From: a bacterium 0.1xD8-71
GTDB lineage: Bacteria > Bacillota > Clostridia > Lachnospirales > Lachnospiraceae
Direction of reading: 5' to 3'
NCBI GenBank assembly: GCA_003612405.1
Contig: RAYR01000017.1
Coordinates: 57,258 to 121,257 of the forward strand
Length of the DNA: 64,000 nt
In this document: positions 51,397-58,372 of the stretch, piece by piece
Layout of the letters: each line of letters starts with the position of its first letter
Position numbering within the stretch: the first letter of the stretch is position 1
Made by a program: the position numbers and the translations under genes
Notes under the pieces: model-generated
What the model saw: only the letters and a program-made list of their open reading frames with translations
What the model was told of the DNA's origin: nothing
The model's database searches: none

Positions 51397-51657
51397 TTAT
51401 CTTTCCCAAAAGTAACCGCTTCCATCCTCAAAATACAGTTGCAAGCCGTATTCAGTAGCCGTAAAGTCAACGATTGTATTCATATCCACAATATCATCAT
51501 TGAATGGTATATATCCGTCTGGTACAACTTCCCTTGTCTCTGTCACTGTCTGTATTTCTGTGATTGTTTCCGCTTGTGTTGTGCCTAACATATAAGCCGA
51601 TACAAGCATAATGCCCATAGTTGCGACAATTCCGATAGCTTTAAATGTTTTCTTCAT
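51397..51657 (-). CDS. Small single-pass membrane or secreted protein
   Basis: The protein has 86 residues. The ATG at 51657 has AAAGGAAA about 12 bases upstream; an ATG 11 codons earlier has no site. A basic start (MKKTFKAIG) and a hydrophobic helix (IVATMGIMLVSAYMLG) form a signal anchor, followed by an acidic outside part (TITEIQTVTETREVVPDGYI). It is the last gene of the leftward operon after ArdC. Function unknown. Confidence 0.7.
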   Translation of the reverse strand: MKKTFKAIGIVATMGIMLVSAYMLGTTQAETITEIQTVTETREVVPDGYIPFNDDIVDMNTIVDFTATEYGLQLYFEDGSGYFWER

Positions 51658-51761
51658 AGTTCTATGATTTCCTTTTCGTAAATGATACATTGGTTTTAGA
51701 TATCAGGGTGTAGCCGTTTCCATTGGTTACACCCATTTTTTTACTTAAATCTTAATCCTGA

Positions 51762-52625
51762 TCATGCTTCCGTGAATTGTTCACCCATAATATATTTAAC
51801 CGCTTTTTCAGCCTTACTTGAAGCCGATACAACGAACTTTACATCATTCCGTAACACAGATAACCAGTTTTGAATGTATGCCGCTGAGTTCTTAAAACTG
51901 TTTGCCGTTTCAATTCCGATGATATTTAGAATGGTTGCACTTCCGATCTCTGCCGTCAATTCCTCTTTGCTGTATTCCTGACTACCGAAAGCAACAATCT
52001 TACCCTTACGATCTTCTGCGCGGTTGCAACGATCTTCCTTCATCGTACTATGTACTGACTCATGAAATGCCGTTGAATAATACTCGCTTGAATCGTTGAA
52101 CTGTTCAAACAATGGTAAACATATCATGTCAAGGGTAGGTGAGTAGTAAGCTCGGTTCCCTGCTTTATGCTCAACCGTTATATTTTCCCGTGTCCAGTAA
52201 TCATTTAAAACCTGATCAGCCATTTCTATCGGTTCTATATCGTGTAATTCTTCTTTCGGTAAAGGTTCTACGCCGTCAACCTGTGAGATATGAAACACGT
52301 TGTAGTATCTAAGTAAAGGTATCTGTTTTACAACTTTTGTGCCGTCTTCCTGTTCTTCTTCTACGGGCTGTATCTTCCAGAATGTAACGATCTCTGACTT
52401 TTCACCCTTGCGGACATGACCGCCTAAGTCTTGCCATTGCTTGAAGGTGGCGTATTCTCCGTCATGTTGTAAAAGCATCTGATTTAATAATGAATAGCTT
52501 TTCTTGCTTATGCGGTTGTATGCGCCCGATCGTACACCTGTCCAGGGCTTCTGCCACGGGATCACGCCTTGCTCTAACTGGTTGATAATCCTGTCTGTTA
52601 CCATCTCATATACTGATTTTGCCAT
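51762..52625 (-). CDS. ardC: ArdC-like antirestriction protein
   Basis: The protein has 287 residues with AGGAGGT upstream. The N-terminal domain (VTDRIINQLEQGVIPWQKPW, LLNQMLL, FKQWQDLGGHVRKGEKSEIV) is the ssDNA-binding ArdC domain of plasmids and conjugative elements. The C-terminal half is a zincin-like metallopeptidase with HESVH, the HExxH zinc motif, and a downstream glutamate in EELTAEIGSA. ArdC-type proteins protect incoming DNA from host restriction. It is controlled from a promoter that contains the element's palindromic operator (53095-53124), although a terminator lies in between. Confidence 0.9.
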   Translation of the reverse strand: MAKSVYEMVTDRIINQLEQGVIPWQKPWTGVRSGAYNRISKKSYSLLNQMLLQHDGEYATFKQWQDLGGHVRKGEKSEIVTFWKIQPVEEEQEDGTKVVKQIPLLRYYNVFHISQVDGVEPLPKEELHDIEPIEMADQVLNDYWTRENITVEHKAGNRAYYSPTLDMICLPLFEQFNDSSEYYSTAFHESVHSTMKEDRCNRAEDRKGKIVAFGSQEYSKEELTAEIGSATILNIIGIETANSFKNSAAYIQNWLSVLRNDVKFVVSASSKAEKAVKYIMGEQFTEA

Positions 52626-52645
52626 ACTGCATAACCTCCTGAAAT

Positions 52646-52687
52646 AAAAAAGTGTAAAGCTCTTGAAAACTAAATAGGCTTTACACT
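52646..52687 (-). terminator. Intra-operon terminator (minus strand)
   Basis: AGTGTAAAGC pairs perfectly with GCTTTACACT, followed on the minus strand by TTTTTTATTT. It lies between the coiled-coil gene and ardC, so ardC may be expressed by read-through or from its own promoter. Confidence 0.75.
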
Positions 52688-52718
52688 CTGTTATTGCGAT
52701 ATAGTTATGTAGTTGTGG

Positions 52719-52970
52719 TTATGCTGTATGTACGGTTTTGTCTTCTATGTGTTTATCTAAGATTTCGTGTACTCTCTCGACTTCATCTAAAATCAGTTCG
52801 TCCATAGCTTTTAGTTCGGCTGTAGACTTCATGATTTGACGTTTTACAGCATTTACATCTTTTTCAAGATCTGTTACCTTTTGATTCATGTCTTGCATTT
52901 CATCTTTTATAGGTTGCAATTTTTGATCCAGTAAATTAGACATTGCCTGTAATAATTCATTGTCTATCAT
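52719..52970 (-). CDS. Small coiled-coil protein
   Basis: The protein has 83 residues and is almost entirely heptad-like helix (LLDQKLQPIKDEMQDMNQKV, VTDLEKDVNAVKRQIMKS). AAAGGCGG lies upstream. It has no membrane segment or known motif. It is the first gene of the leftward operon, directly behind the operator-containing promoter, so it is the most immediate leftward target of the ribbon-helix-helix regulator. Confidence 0.7.
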   Translation of the reverse strand: MIDNELLQAMSNLLDQKLQPIKDEMQDMNQKVTDLEKDVNAVKRQIMKSTAELKAMDELILDEVERVHEILDKHIEDKTVHTA

Positions 52971-53094
52971 ATGATCACCGCCTTTACTGTGATTGCCGGT
53001 ATTGTTGTTTGCTGTAAGTATATCACATCCAGAGTGTAAAGTCTATTCAATTATCAAGGTGCTTTAGGTTGTGGGTTGTTTGATTTGATAAGAC

Positions 53095-53124
53095 TACTAT
53101 AACACGATATCGTGTTATAGTAAA
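53095..53124 (-). promoter_or_regulatory. Leftward promoter with operator copy 1 in its spacer
   Basis: A perfect 28-base palindrome spans 53095-53122; its core is TAACACGATATCGTGTTA. On the minus strand TTTACT (53124-53119) and TATAGT (53101-53096) are separated by 17 bases, all of which belong to the palindrome. A bound regulator would block this promoter. Confidence 0.7.
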
Positions 53125-53140
53125 TCGGCAAAACTGACAA

Positions 53141-53160
53141 ATATAACACGATATCGTTAT
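53141..53160. promoter_or_regulatory. Operator copy 2 (imperfect)
   Basis: ATATAACACGATATCGTTAT matches the consensus operator but lacks two bases (GT) in the right arm. It lies 19 bases from copy 1. Confidence 0.6.
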
Positions 53161-53171
53161 TGAAAATAGAC

Positions 53172-53200
53172 AAAAAAAATAGAGTATGTATATACTCTAT
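53172..53200 (-). terminator. Terminator of the ribbon-helix-helix gene (minus strand)
   Basis: ATAGAGTAT pairs with ATACTCTAT around a 4-base loop, followed on the minus strand by eight T residues. It lies 12 bases after the stop codon, so the regulator is a one-gene transcript. Confidence 0.85.
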
Positions 53201-53211
53201 CTCCTAATACA

Positions 53212-53397
53212 TTATAATTCACGATCTAGTTTTTCATTGACGGCAGATACTATAAATCCATTTAAGGAATTACCTGTGTTTGTAATTTTTTCTTTTGTTC
53301 CCTTGGGGAAACGGACTAAAACTTTATCATAATTTTCCTTTTCCCATTTTGCTGTAGCTCTCATATGGGCTTCAGATGCTTTCTTTTTTTCTTCCAT
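53212..53397 (-). CDS. Ribbon-helix-helix transcriptional regulator
   Basis: The protein has 61 residues. The ATG at 53397 has GAGGGAGA 4 bases upstream; an earlier in-frame start 13 codons before has none. The C-terminal 40 residues fit the Arc/CopG fold: a strand (KVLVRFPKG), helix A (TKEKITNTG) and helix B (SLNGFIVSAVNEKLDRE). Such proteins bind palindromic DNA as dimers. Six copies of a TAACACGATATCGTGTTA-like palindrome surround the gene, overlapping its own promoter and two others, so it is the obvious ligand for them. It is probably the master or copy-control repressor of the element. Confidence 0.85.
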   Translation of the reverse strand: MEEKKKASEAHMRATAKWEKENYDKVLVRFPKGTKEKITNTGNSLNGFIVSAVNEKLDREL

Positions 53398-53428
53398 ATA
53401 GTCTCCCTCATATATAGGATATAAATAC

Positions 53429-53482
53429 AATAACACGATAGCATAATTTTCTTGTTAGGTCAATAACACGATATCGTTTTAT
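53429..53482 (-). promoter_or_regulatory. Promoter of the ribbon-helix-helix gene with operator copies 3 and 4
   Basis: On the minus strand TTGACC (53463-53458) and TATCGT (53440-53435) are separated by 17 bases, with TGC directly before the -10. Operator copy 3 (AATAACACGATAGC, 53429-53442) covers the -10, and copy 4 (AATAACACGATATCGTTTTA, from 53462) begins at the -35. This arrangement predicts autorepression. Confidence 0.7.
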
Positions 53483-53500
53483 GCGTTGTAGACAAAGAAT

Positions 53501-53520
53501 TAACCACGCTATCGTGTTAT
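53501..53520. promoter_or_regulatory. Operator copy 5
   Basis: TAACCACGCTATCGTGTTAT keeps the right arm intact and has one changed base in the left arm. Confidence 0.6.
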
Positions 53521-53540
53521 TTTTGTGAATATTTCCGGGA

Positions 53541-53568
53541 TTGAAATAACACGCTATCGTGTTATAAT
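53541..53568 (+). promoter_or_regulatory. Rightward promoter with operator copy 6 in its spacer
   Basis: TTGAAA and a perfect TATAAT are separated by 16 bases. The operator ATAACACGCTATCGTGTTAT (53546-53565) fills the spacer and enters the -10. The promoter reads into the group of genes beginning at 53738, with a leader of about 160 bases. Confidence 0.72.
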
Positions 53569-53737
53569 AGTCTCAACATCAAACAAAACACCACACAACA
53601 CAAGCAACCGAGTAGCCCGAAAAGCACCCACAAACTTAAAGCAATATACCTGTGAACCATTAGCGACAGTGAAGGCAATAGTCAGGAAGATTCTTTAAGG
53701 GTTGCTACCAATTAGAAAAGAAAGGGAGATCAAGAGT

Positions 53738-54061
53738 ATGTGTGCAAATATGAAAGAATTTCAGACAGTATCAGAAAAAATCTTTGAGCTGGAGCAAAAG
53801 AAAGCCAAAAAGAAAAAAGAGGTAGATGCCTTAGAAAAAGAGATCAAGCAGCTGAAAAGCGAGACATCTTCCTATATGAAGAAACGGCAGAAAAACATAC
53901 TTACAGTTGCTGGATTAGAAGTTTTGTTTACGGCATTCACAAGGCCGACATTTGATAAGGATGCGTTTATCATAAGTGAAGGTGAGGCGGTCTATAACAA
54001 ATATTTACGAGATATTCCGATAGAGCGCGTCACAGTCAGACTTGCCAAAACACAGTTATAA
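53738..54061 (+). CDS. Coiled-coil protein, unknown
   Basis: The protein has 107 residues. The ATG at 53738 has AAAGGGAG upstream and is preferred over a start 12 codons earlier. A long coiled coil (FELEQKKAKKKKEVDALEKE and on, about 10-45) is followed by a compact C-terminal part (LEVLFTAFTRPTFDKDAF, YLRDIPIERVTV). It is the first gene of the rightward transcription unit that is controlled by operator copy 6. No family recognised. Confidence 0.7.
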   Translation: MCANMKEFQTVSEKIFELEQKKAKKKKEVDALEKEIKQLKSETSSYMKKRQKNILTVAGLEVLFTAFTRPTFDKDAFIISEGEAVYNKYLRDIPIERVTVRLAKTQL

Positions 54062-54072
54062 GTCGTCGCGGC

Positions 54073-54129
54073 GACTATAAACAGGACTTTAGGCCGCAGC
54101 GTTCCCACTGGTAACGGTGGGATGTAGTC
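54073..54129 (+). ncRNA. Candidate structured RNA element between two small genes
   Basis: GACTATA (54073-54079) pairs with TGTAGTC (54123-54129) over 7 bases, enclosing a hairpin CCCAC/GTGGG near its 3' side. The element lies 12 bases after a stop codon and about 20 bases before the next ribosome site. It may act on mRNA processing or translation of the next gene. The fold is judged by eye only. Confidence 0.3.
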
Positions 54130-54152
54130 AAAATAATAAGGAGGTGGCACCA

Positions 54153-54302
54153 ATGCACAGACAAACAGTTCAATTTGCAGTCACACGCAACAACGGTAAC
54201 ATTACCAGAATCGGCAGGACTGGCATAAATCAGCCTAAGACCAATTTTAAAGGCGGTTCCGTCAAATGGTATGAGGACAAGCCGAAACGGGGAAGCAGGT
54301 AA
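54153..54302 (+). CDS. Small basic protein
   Basis: The protein has 49 residues, starting at ATG 54153 with AAGGAGGTGG 7 bases upstream, an excellent site. The sequence is basic and polar (QFAVTRNNGNITRIGRTGIN, GGSVKWYEDKPKRGSR). It may bind nucleic acid. It lies between two structured stretches. No family recognised. Confidence 0.6.
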   Translation: MHRQTVQFAVTRNNGNITRIGRTGINQPKTNFKGGSVKWYEDKPKRGSR

Positions 54303-54319
54303 GCCGTAACAGGCAGCAG

Positions 54320-54368
54320 GGCGGATGGTTCTTCTTACAGAGTTCGATTCTCTGTACGTCCCTTTTTC
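54320..54368 (+). ncRNA. tRNA acceptor/T-arm minihelix-like element
   Basis: GGGCGGA (54320-54326) can pair with TACGTCC (54356-54362) over 6 of 7 positions, a 12-base linker follows, and CAGAG-TTCGATT-CTCTG is a perfect T-arm: a 5-base-pair stem and a 7-base loop that fits TTCRANY. The D- and anticodon arms are missing and there is no CCA; TTTTT follows. It could be a tRNA remnant, a tRNA mimic or a coincidental terminator. Confidence 0.4.
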
Positions 54369-54433
54369 AATAGGCCATTGAAACAAGCAACAAATATTTC
54401 AAGCAATCAATCTACAGAAGGGAGCAGGATATA

Positions 54434-55015
54434 ATGACAAGTGCGGATTTATCGGTCTTACAGCCGTATTGTGATAATGATATGCGGTTACTAAAGAAGA
54501 TATCACGGTCAATCTTTATGCGGTTCAATGAACCCTTGGCAAAATCGGATCACGATGATTTCTTTTCCATAGCAAATATGACGTTGTGGCAGGCATACAA
54601 CGCTTATGATCCAGACACGGGGATAAGTTTTGACGGGTTCCTGCGGTCATGCCTACAGAAAAAGTTTAAGACGGAGCTTACGCACAGGCACAGGCAGAAA
54701 CGGATTTTAAATCAGCTTGCCGTTTCACTGGATATGGTGGGTGACGGTGAAGATGAATGCAGCTTATTAGAGTTTGTGCCGTCCGACTTTGATACTTTCG
54801 AGGAAGTTTTCAAGCGAAATGAGAGTCAGGCAGTTTCGGACAGAGTACAACAATACATATCAAGGTTATCTGACAGACAGGTAAATATATTAAATCTTCT
54901 GATAGACGGCTACAGGGCAAACGAGATACAGGAAATTTTGATGATATCCGCGCGGGAATATGCGGAAAATATGCAGATCATAAGAAGTTACGAGAACGTA
55001 AAAATATTATTTTAA
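54434..55015 (+). CDS. Sigma-70-like factor
   Basis: The protein has 193 residues with AAGGGAGCAGG upstream. An N-terminal region 2-like part (SDHDDFFSIANMTLWQAYNA, GISFDGFLRSCLQKKFKTEL) and a C-terminal region 4-like helix-turn-helix (LSDRQVNILNLLIDGYRANE, ILMISAREYAENM) give the layout of a small alternative sigma factor. Element-borne sigma factors of this kind often drive late or transfer genes. It lies in the operator-controlled rightward unit, followed by the DUF262 gene after 19 bases. Confidence 0.82.
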   Translation: MTSADLSVLQPYCDNDMRLLKKISRSIFMRFNEPLAKSDHDDFFSIANMTLWQAYNAYDPDTGISFDGFLRSCLQKKFKTELTHRHRQKRILNQLAVSLDMVGDGEDECSLLEFVPSDFDTFEEVFKRNESQAVSDRVQQYISRLSDRQVNILNLLIDGYRANEIQEILMISAREYAENMQIIRSYENVKILF

Positions 55016-55034
55016 TCCAGAGGAGGGAATCGCA

Positions 55035-56129
55035 ATGGCAAAGATCAGGAAACAGACATACAGTTTAGACCAGTATTTGAAGTTGATGAAAGCTGAAACA
55101 ATAAGAAGCGACCAGGATTGTCAGAGACTTTCTGGTCAGTGGAACCAGAACATGGTCAATGAGCTTATTTTCACAGTATTGACGGATGATTACATTCCAC
55201 CGATTATTCTTGGAGAAGAAACCGTCAATGGAATTACAAGACAGTGGATTATAGATGGACTTCAGCGCAGTAGTTCGCTTTCCATGTTCCGCTATGCAAA
55301 CACAAGGATTACAAAGAATCTGGATGAGTATATGGTAAGTTACCAGCGGAAAATTTTGGATGGCAGCGGAAAGCCTGAGAGGGACGAAAACGGCGAAATC
55401 CTGTGGGAATCCGTGGACTTTGATATCCGCAATAAGACATATGGGCAGTTGCCAGAAGAATTGAAGGAAAGATTCGCGGGATACCAGATCGAGGTGGCTA
55501 TCCACCAGAACTGTGACATGATGGAACTTTCTAAGCTGGTGCGGAAATATAATAATCATGTGGCGATGAACACAGCACAGAAGGCATTCACATATGTGGA
55601 CTCTTTTGCAAGGGAACTTCGGCATATTACGGAGAACCGTTTCTTTTCGGATGTGTACTCTTCCAGCCAGAAGGGAAGGATCAACGGGACTTTTGAACGG
55701 ATCAGCGGAGATATTGTCCTTCTCTGTAGCTATCCTAATAAGTATCGTAAAGATACCAAGTTGGAATTTAAGTGGTTAAATGAGAATGCGGCACTTTGCG
55801 ATTTTGAGAGCGTGGACAGCCTGCTTACAAGGCTGACGGCATCCATTGAGCCGACAAAGGATATCAGGGCATTGTTCAACGGAAAAAATACCAGCGCATT
55901 TGTAACGGCGTTTAAGGCGTTTGTGGAGACAGGCAGGAAAGATAAAGAGTTTGGTGCATTCCTGAAATGGTTCATAAACGGCGGGAAGGAAACGGCGGTT
56001 GACGGGAAAACATGGGAACTTTTGGACAGTAGCCATTCAACAAGGGATTCAGGCGTGGTACATGGAAAAATTGATTATCTGGTTACGGTGATGGAGCAGT
56101 ATTTTAAAGGAAAGAAAACGGCGGCATAG
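55035..56129 (+). CDS. DUF262 (ParB/sulfiredoxin-fold) protein
   Basis: The protein has 364 residues with AGAGGAGGGA upstream. The N-terminus has the DUF262 hallmark: YSLDQYLKLMKAETI, then IPPIILGEE and WIIDGLQRSSSLSMF, where DGxQR is the nucleotide-binding signature of the ParB-like fold. The C-terminal half is helical, with no HNH (GmrSD-type) nuclease motif visible. DUF262 proteins occur in GmrSD-type defence and on mobile elements. Directly behind the sigma-like gene, it may have a maintenance or DNA-handling role here. Confidence 0.8.
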   Translation: MAKIRKQTYSLDQYLKLMKAETIRSDQDCQRLSGQWNQNMVNELIFTVLTDDYIPPIILGEETVNGITRQWIIDGLQRSSSLSMFRYANTRITKNLDEYMVSYQRKILDGSGKPERDENGEILWESVDFDIRNKTYGQLPEELKERFAGYQIEVAIHQNCDMMELSKLVRKYNNHVAMNTAQKAFTYVDSFARELRHITENRFFSDVYSSSQKGRINGTFERISGDIVLLCSYPNKYRKDTKLEFKWLNENAALCDFESVDSLLTRLTASIEPTKDIRALFNGKNTSAFVTAFKAFVETGRKDKEFGAFLKWFINGGKETAVDGKTWELLDSSHSTRDSGVVHGKIDYLVTVMEQYFKGKKTAA

Positions 56130-56186
56130 TGGAAAATTGGGGAGGGGATACCCCTTCCCCATATACATAGGAAGTGAGGACAGATC

Positions 56187-56555
56187 ATGTATACGGTATC
56201 GGACATCATAGCGGACATTAACAGAGGATGTACCGCTAACAATATGGTAGAGGACAGATTCAGCTATAGAATCATGTTTTTCGTCAACGGTGGAAATAAT
56301 AGTTCCAGGCGTTACATAGACACATCTTACAACGGTTTGCGGAAAGCGTTGGAAAGCATCATCAGGGAAAATCTTTCACTGACAAACTGTGTCGTTATCG
56401 CGGAGACAACGGCGTTAAAGCATGGGAAATGTGTTTTTCTGCAGAAAAGGGCATATTCTTTTAGCCTAGACGGGTATTTTAAGCAGATAAGCGGAGAATG
56501 TAGGAACAGTGGCAGGAATGGAAACGCCAGATATGGAAGGTGTGCAGTGCGATAG
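56187..56555 (+). CDS. Hypothetical protein
   Basis: The protein has 122 residues with GGAAGTGAGG upstream. The sequence is alpha/beta (YTVSDIIADINRGCTANNMV, YIDTSYNGLRKALESIIREN) and ends in a basic glycine/asparagine-rich tail (GRNGNARYGRCAVR). It is preceded by a GGGGAGGGG/CCCCTTCCCC hairpin (56139-56160). I recognise no family. It is part of the rightward unit. Confidence 0.6.
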   Translation: MYTVSDIIADINRGCTANNMVEDRFSYRIMFFVNGGNNSSRRYIDTSYNGLRKALESIIRENLSLTNCVVIAETTALKHGKCVFLQKRAYSFSLDGYFKQISGECRNSGRNGNARYGRCAVR

Positions 56556-56584
56556 AATTTAAGAGCAGGAAGGGGATAGAGATT

Positions 56585-56824
56585 ATGTGTTTTAATTTTA
56601 GAATTATTGATATAGCGGATGGCAACCAGATCATAGACAGACGGCTCAAAACGCCATATAGCGCGCTTACACCGCTTCAGATGGTGGAATACATAGAAAT
56701 GGATGTACAGCTTGCAATCATGGATATGATGGAACGGAAAGCAAAGGAAGAAACGGGGCGCAAGCGGCTTGTAAGTGTAAGGAATCAAATATATAAAATA
56801 GCTTGCTTATGGGGATTGGTTTAA
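56585..56824 (+). CDS. Hypothetical protein
   Basis: The protein has 79 residues. The ATG at 56585 has AGGAAGGGG upstream; an earlier GTG (56540) would overlap the previous gene. It contains a short strand-rich start (CFNFRIIDIADGNQIIDRR) and a helical end (MVEYIEMDVQLAIMDMMERK). No family recognised; it is the last gene before the toxin-antitoxin promoter. Confidence 0.55.
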   Translation: MCFNFRIIDIADGNQIIDRRLKTPYSALTPLQMVEYIEMDVQLAIMDMMERKAKEETGRKRLVSVRNQIYKIACLWGLV

Positions 56825-56917
56825 TAAAGTTATTATCATGGACTGCTTGAAATAGGGCAGTCCTTATAATTATAGTAGCAACGGAAATTTTTTGTTTTCA
56901 TAGTTTTACAGTTCGGA

Positions 56918-56946
56918 TTGTTAGGAATAAAGAAAAATGCTATAAT
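56918..56946 (+). promoter_or_regulatory. Promoter of the toxin-antitoxin pair
   Basis: TTGTTA and a perfect TATAAT are separated by 17 bases, with TGC directly before the -10 (extended). It lies about 115 bases before the antitoxin start. Confidence 0.7.
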
Positions 56947-57059
56947 ATTAATATAATTATAGAAACTATAATTAATACATGGAATAATGCCGATTAAATG
57001 CACAAAAGATGAATTACCTGATAGAGTGCCGAAGGAAAATAAAAGAAGGAGGGATTGTC

Positions 57060-57284
57060 TTGCTAGCTGCTGTGAAGGGAATCGTGCAAGGGAATACAGT
57101 TGTTATTGAAGATGATGATATAAGGGAATATGACGGAGCGGAAGTTGTTGTTACATTATTGGATTATCCGCAAAAGAAAGTAAAGAAAGTTCCTGTTGAT
57201 TGGGATAGTTTTGCTATTCCGAGTGAAAGAGGAAAAAATGTTGATGAGTATATGAGGGAGATGCGCGAAGATGACAGACTTTAA
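57060..57284 (+). CDS. VapB-type antitoxin
   Basis: The protein has 74 residues. The start is taken as TTG 57060 because AAGGAGGG lies 7 bases upstream; an ATG 17 codons earlier lacks a site and the family starts at this point. LAAVKGIVQGNTVVIEDDDI and EVVVTLLDYP match small antitoxins of PIN toxins (strand-rich DNA-binding start), and the C-terminus (SERGKNVDEYMREMREDD) would wrap the toxin. It overlaps the toxin gene by 14 bases, so the two are coupled. It should repress their common promoter. Confidence 0.8.
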   Translation: MLAAVKGIVQGNTVVIEDDDIREYDGAEVVVTLLDYPQKKVKKVPVDWDSFAIPSERGKNVDEYMREMREDDRL

Positions 57285-57705
57285 AAAGGCTTTTGTTGAT
57301 ACAGCACCCTTTATATATTTTATTGAAAAAGATATCAACAATCCCCAATATTATGAAAAGGTAAAATGTTTTTTCAGGGATGGATATAATCACGATAAGA
57401 AGTTTGTGTCATCTGTAATTACAATGGAAGAATATTTTGTATTTCCATATAGAAATAAATCATATTCATATATAGATATGTTTAATCGCTTAGTAGAAAC
57501 AACTGATATGGAAATAGTGGAGATTAATCAGGAAATTGCAAAGAAAGCCGCTCAGATAAGAGCAGAATATAAAGGATTTAAAGCAATGGATGCTTTACAG
57601 TTGGCAGTTGCGTGTTTGTCAGGATGCGATTTATTTTTGACAAATGATAAGCAATTAAAACAGTTTAAAGAGGTCAAATGTATTACTGTTGCAGAATTAG
57701 ATTGA
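57271..57705 (+). CDS. PIN-domain toxin, VapC-like
   Basis: This 144-residue ribonuclease would inhibit translation by RNA cleavage when free of antitoxin. The acidic PIN residues are all present: Asp in FVDTAPFIYF, Glu in TMEEYF, Asp in AMDALQLAVA and Asp in LTNDKQLKQF. Such pairs stabilise mobile elements by killing or arresting cells that lose them. The gene starts within the antitoxin gene. Confidence 0.88.
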   Translation: MTDFKKAFVDTAPFIYFIEKDINNPQYYEKVKCFFRDGYNHDKKFVSSVITMEEYFVFPYRNKSYSYIDMFNRLVETTDMEIVEINQEIAKKAAQIRAEYKGFKAMDALQLAVACLSGCDLFLTNDKQLKQFKEVKCITVAELD

Positions 57706-57853
57706 TTATGGAAGGCACCAGTGGAAATTAAAAGAGCCACTTGAAAAAGCAAAAGAAAATGGTAAAATATATTTATAAGAATATCATCTACTTGGACGGT
57801 AGGGATGTTATTTCTTTTTATGATTGTCTATGTAAGAAAGAATCGTAAAGGAG

Positions 57854-57895
57854 AAAGCACCAACGGATGAACTAATCATCTGAAGGTGCTTTTTT
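57854..57895 (+). terminator. Terminator after the toxin gene
   Basis: AAAGCACC pairs with GGTGCTTT; an inner GATGA/TCATC stem lies between, and TTTTTT follows. The stop codon of the convergent minus-strand gene lies within it. Confidence 0.7.
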
Positions 57896-58222
57896 CGTGT
57901 CTTGATTTATGGAACGGATATCAGAAACCGCTTTTTCTAATGAATCCTGTTGCCAGCGTTGCTTAATGATTTGTTGCTTTAGTTCGCCGATCCGCTTATC
58001 CATATAACGGTCAAGCCAATTCATAATCGGTGATGGAATGAGCTTTTCGGGAATCTTGGAAATTATGGTGAATAATATATCTTCAGCCTTGCTATGGAGC
58101 TTCTGGAAAAATTCTTTTACCCGGTTACGGTCTTTTAGTTCGATATCTATTTTGATCAACTCCCTTCGTAAACAGTATACATCTATATGATACCTTCCAA
58201 TTGAAAAATGCACAATATCCAT
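57872..58222 (-). CDS. Hypothetical helical protein
   Basis: The protein has 116 residues. An ATG at 58222 is chosen; no clear ribosome site is seen, so the start is uncertain. The sequence is helical and charged (RVKEFFQKLHSKAEDILFTI, LDRYMDKRIGELKQQIIKQR), with a likely coiled-coil end. It is transcribed away from the recombinase gene and converges on the toxin. Unknown family; could be an element control protein. Confidence 0.5.
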   Translation of the reverse strand: MDIVHFSIGRYHIDVYCLRRELIKIDIELKDRNRVKEFFQKLHSKAEDILFTIISKIPEKLIPSPIMNWLDRYMDKRIGELKQQIIKQRWQQDSLEKAVSDIRSINQDTKKAPSDD

Positions 58223-58372
58223 GCCGAAAATCAAAGAAATTATTTTCTCAAAATAACGGAAATTTGTTTGAGTTTTTATATAGAGAATGGATTTAAAACG
58301 GACAAAAACTCAAAAAAGATACAGAAATATATATCAGGAAAAACTCAAAAAAATTTCTTGGAGGAAATATGT

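Noticed and set aside
53095..53568. CRISPR array from the repeated palindromes
   Set aside because: The repeats are irregularly spaced, surround a regulator gene, overlap promoters, and have no uniform spacers or cas genes.
54302..54370. A complete tRNA gene
   Set aside because: Only acceptor and T-arm pairing can be formed; D-arm, anticodon arm and CCA are absent. It is kept only as a minihelix-like candidate.
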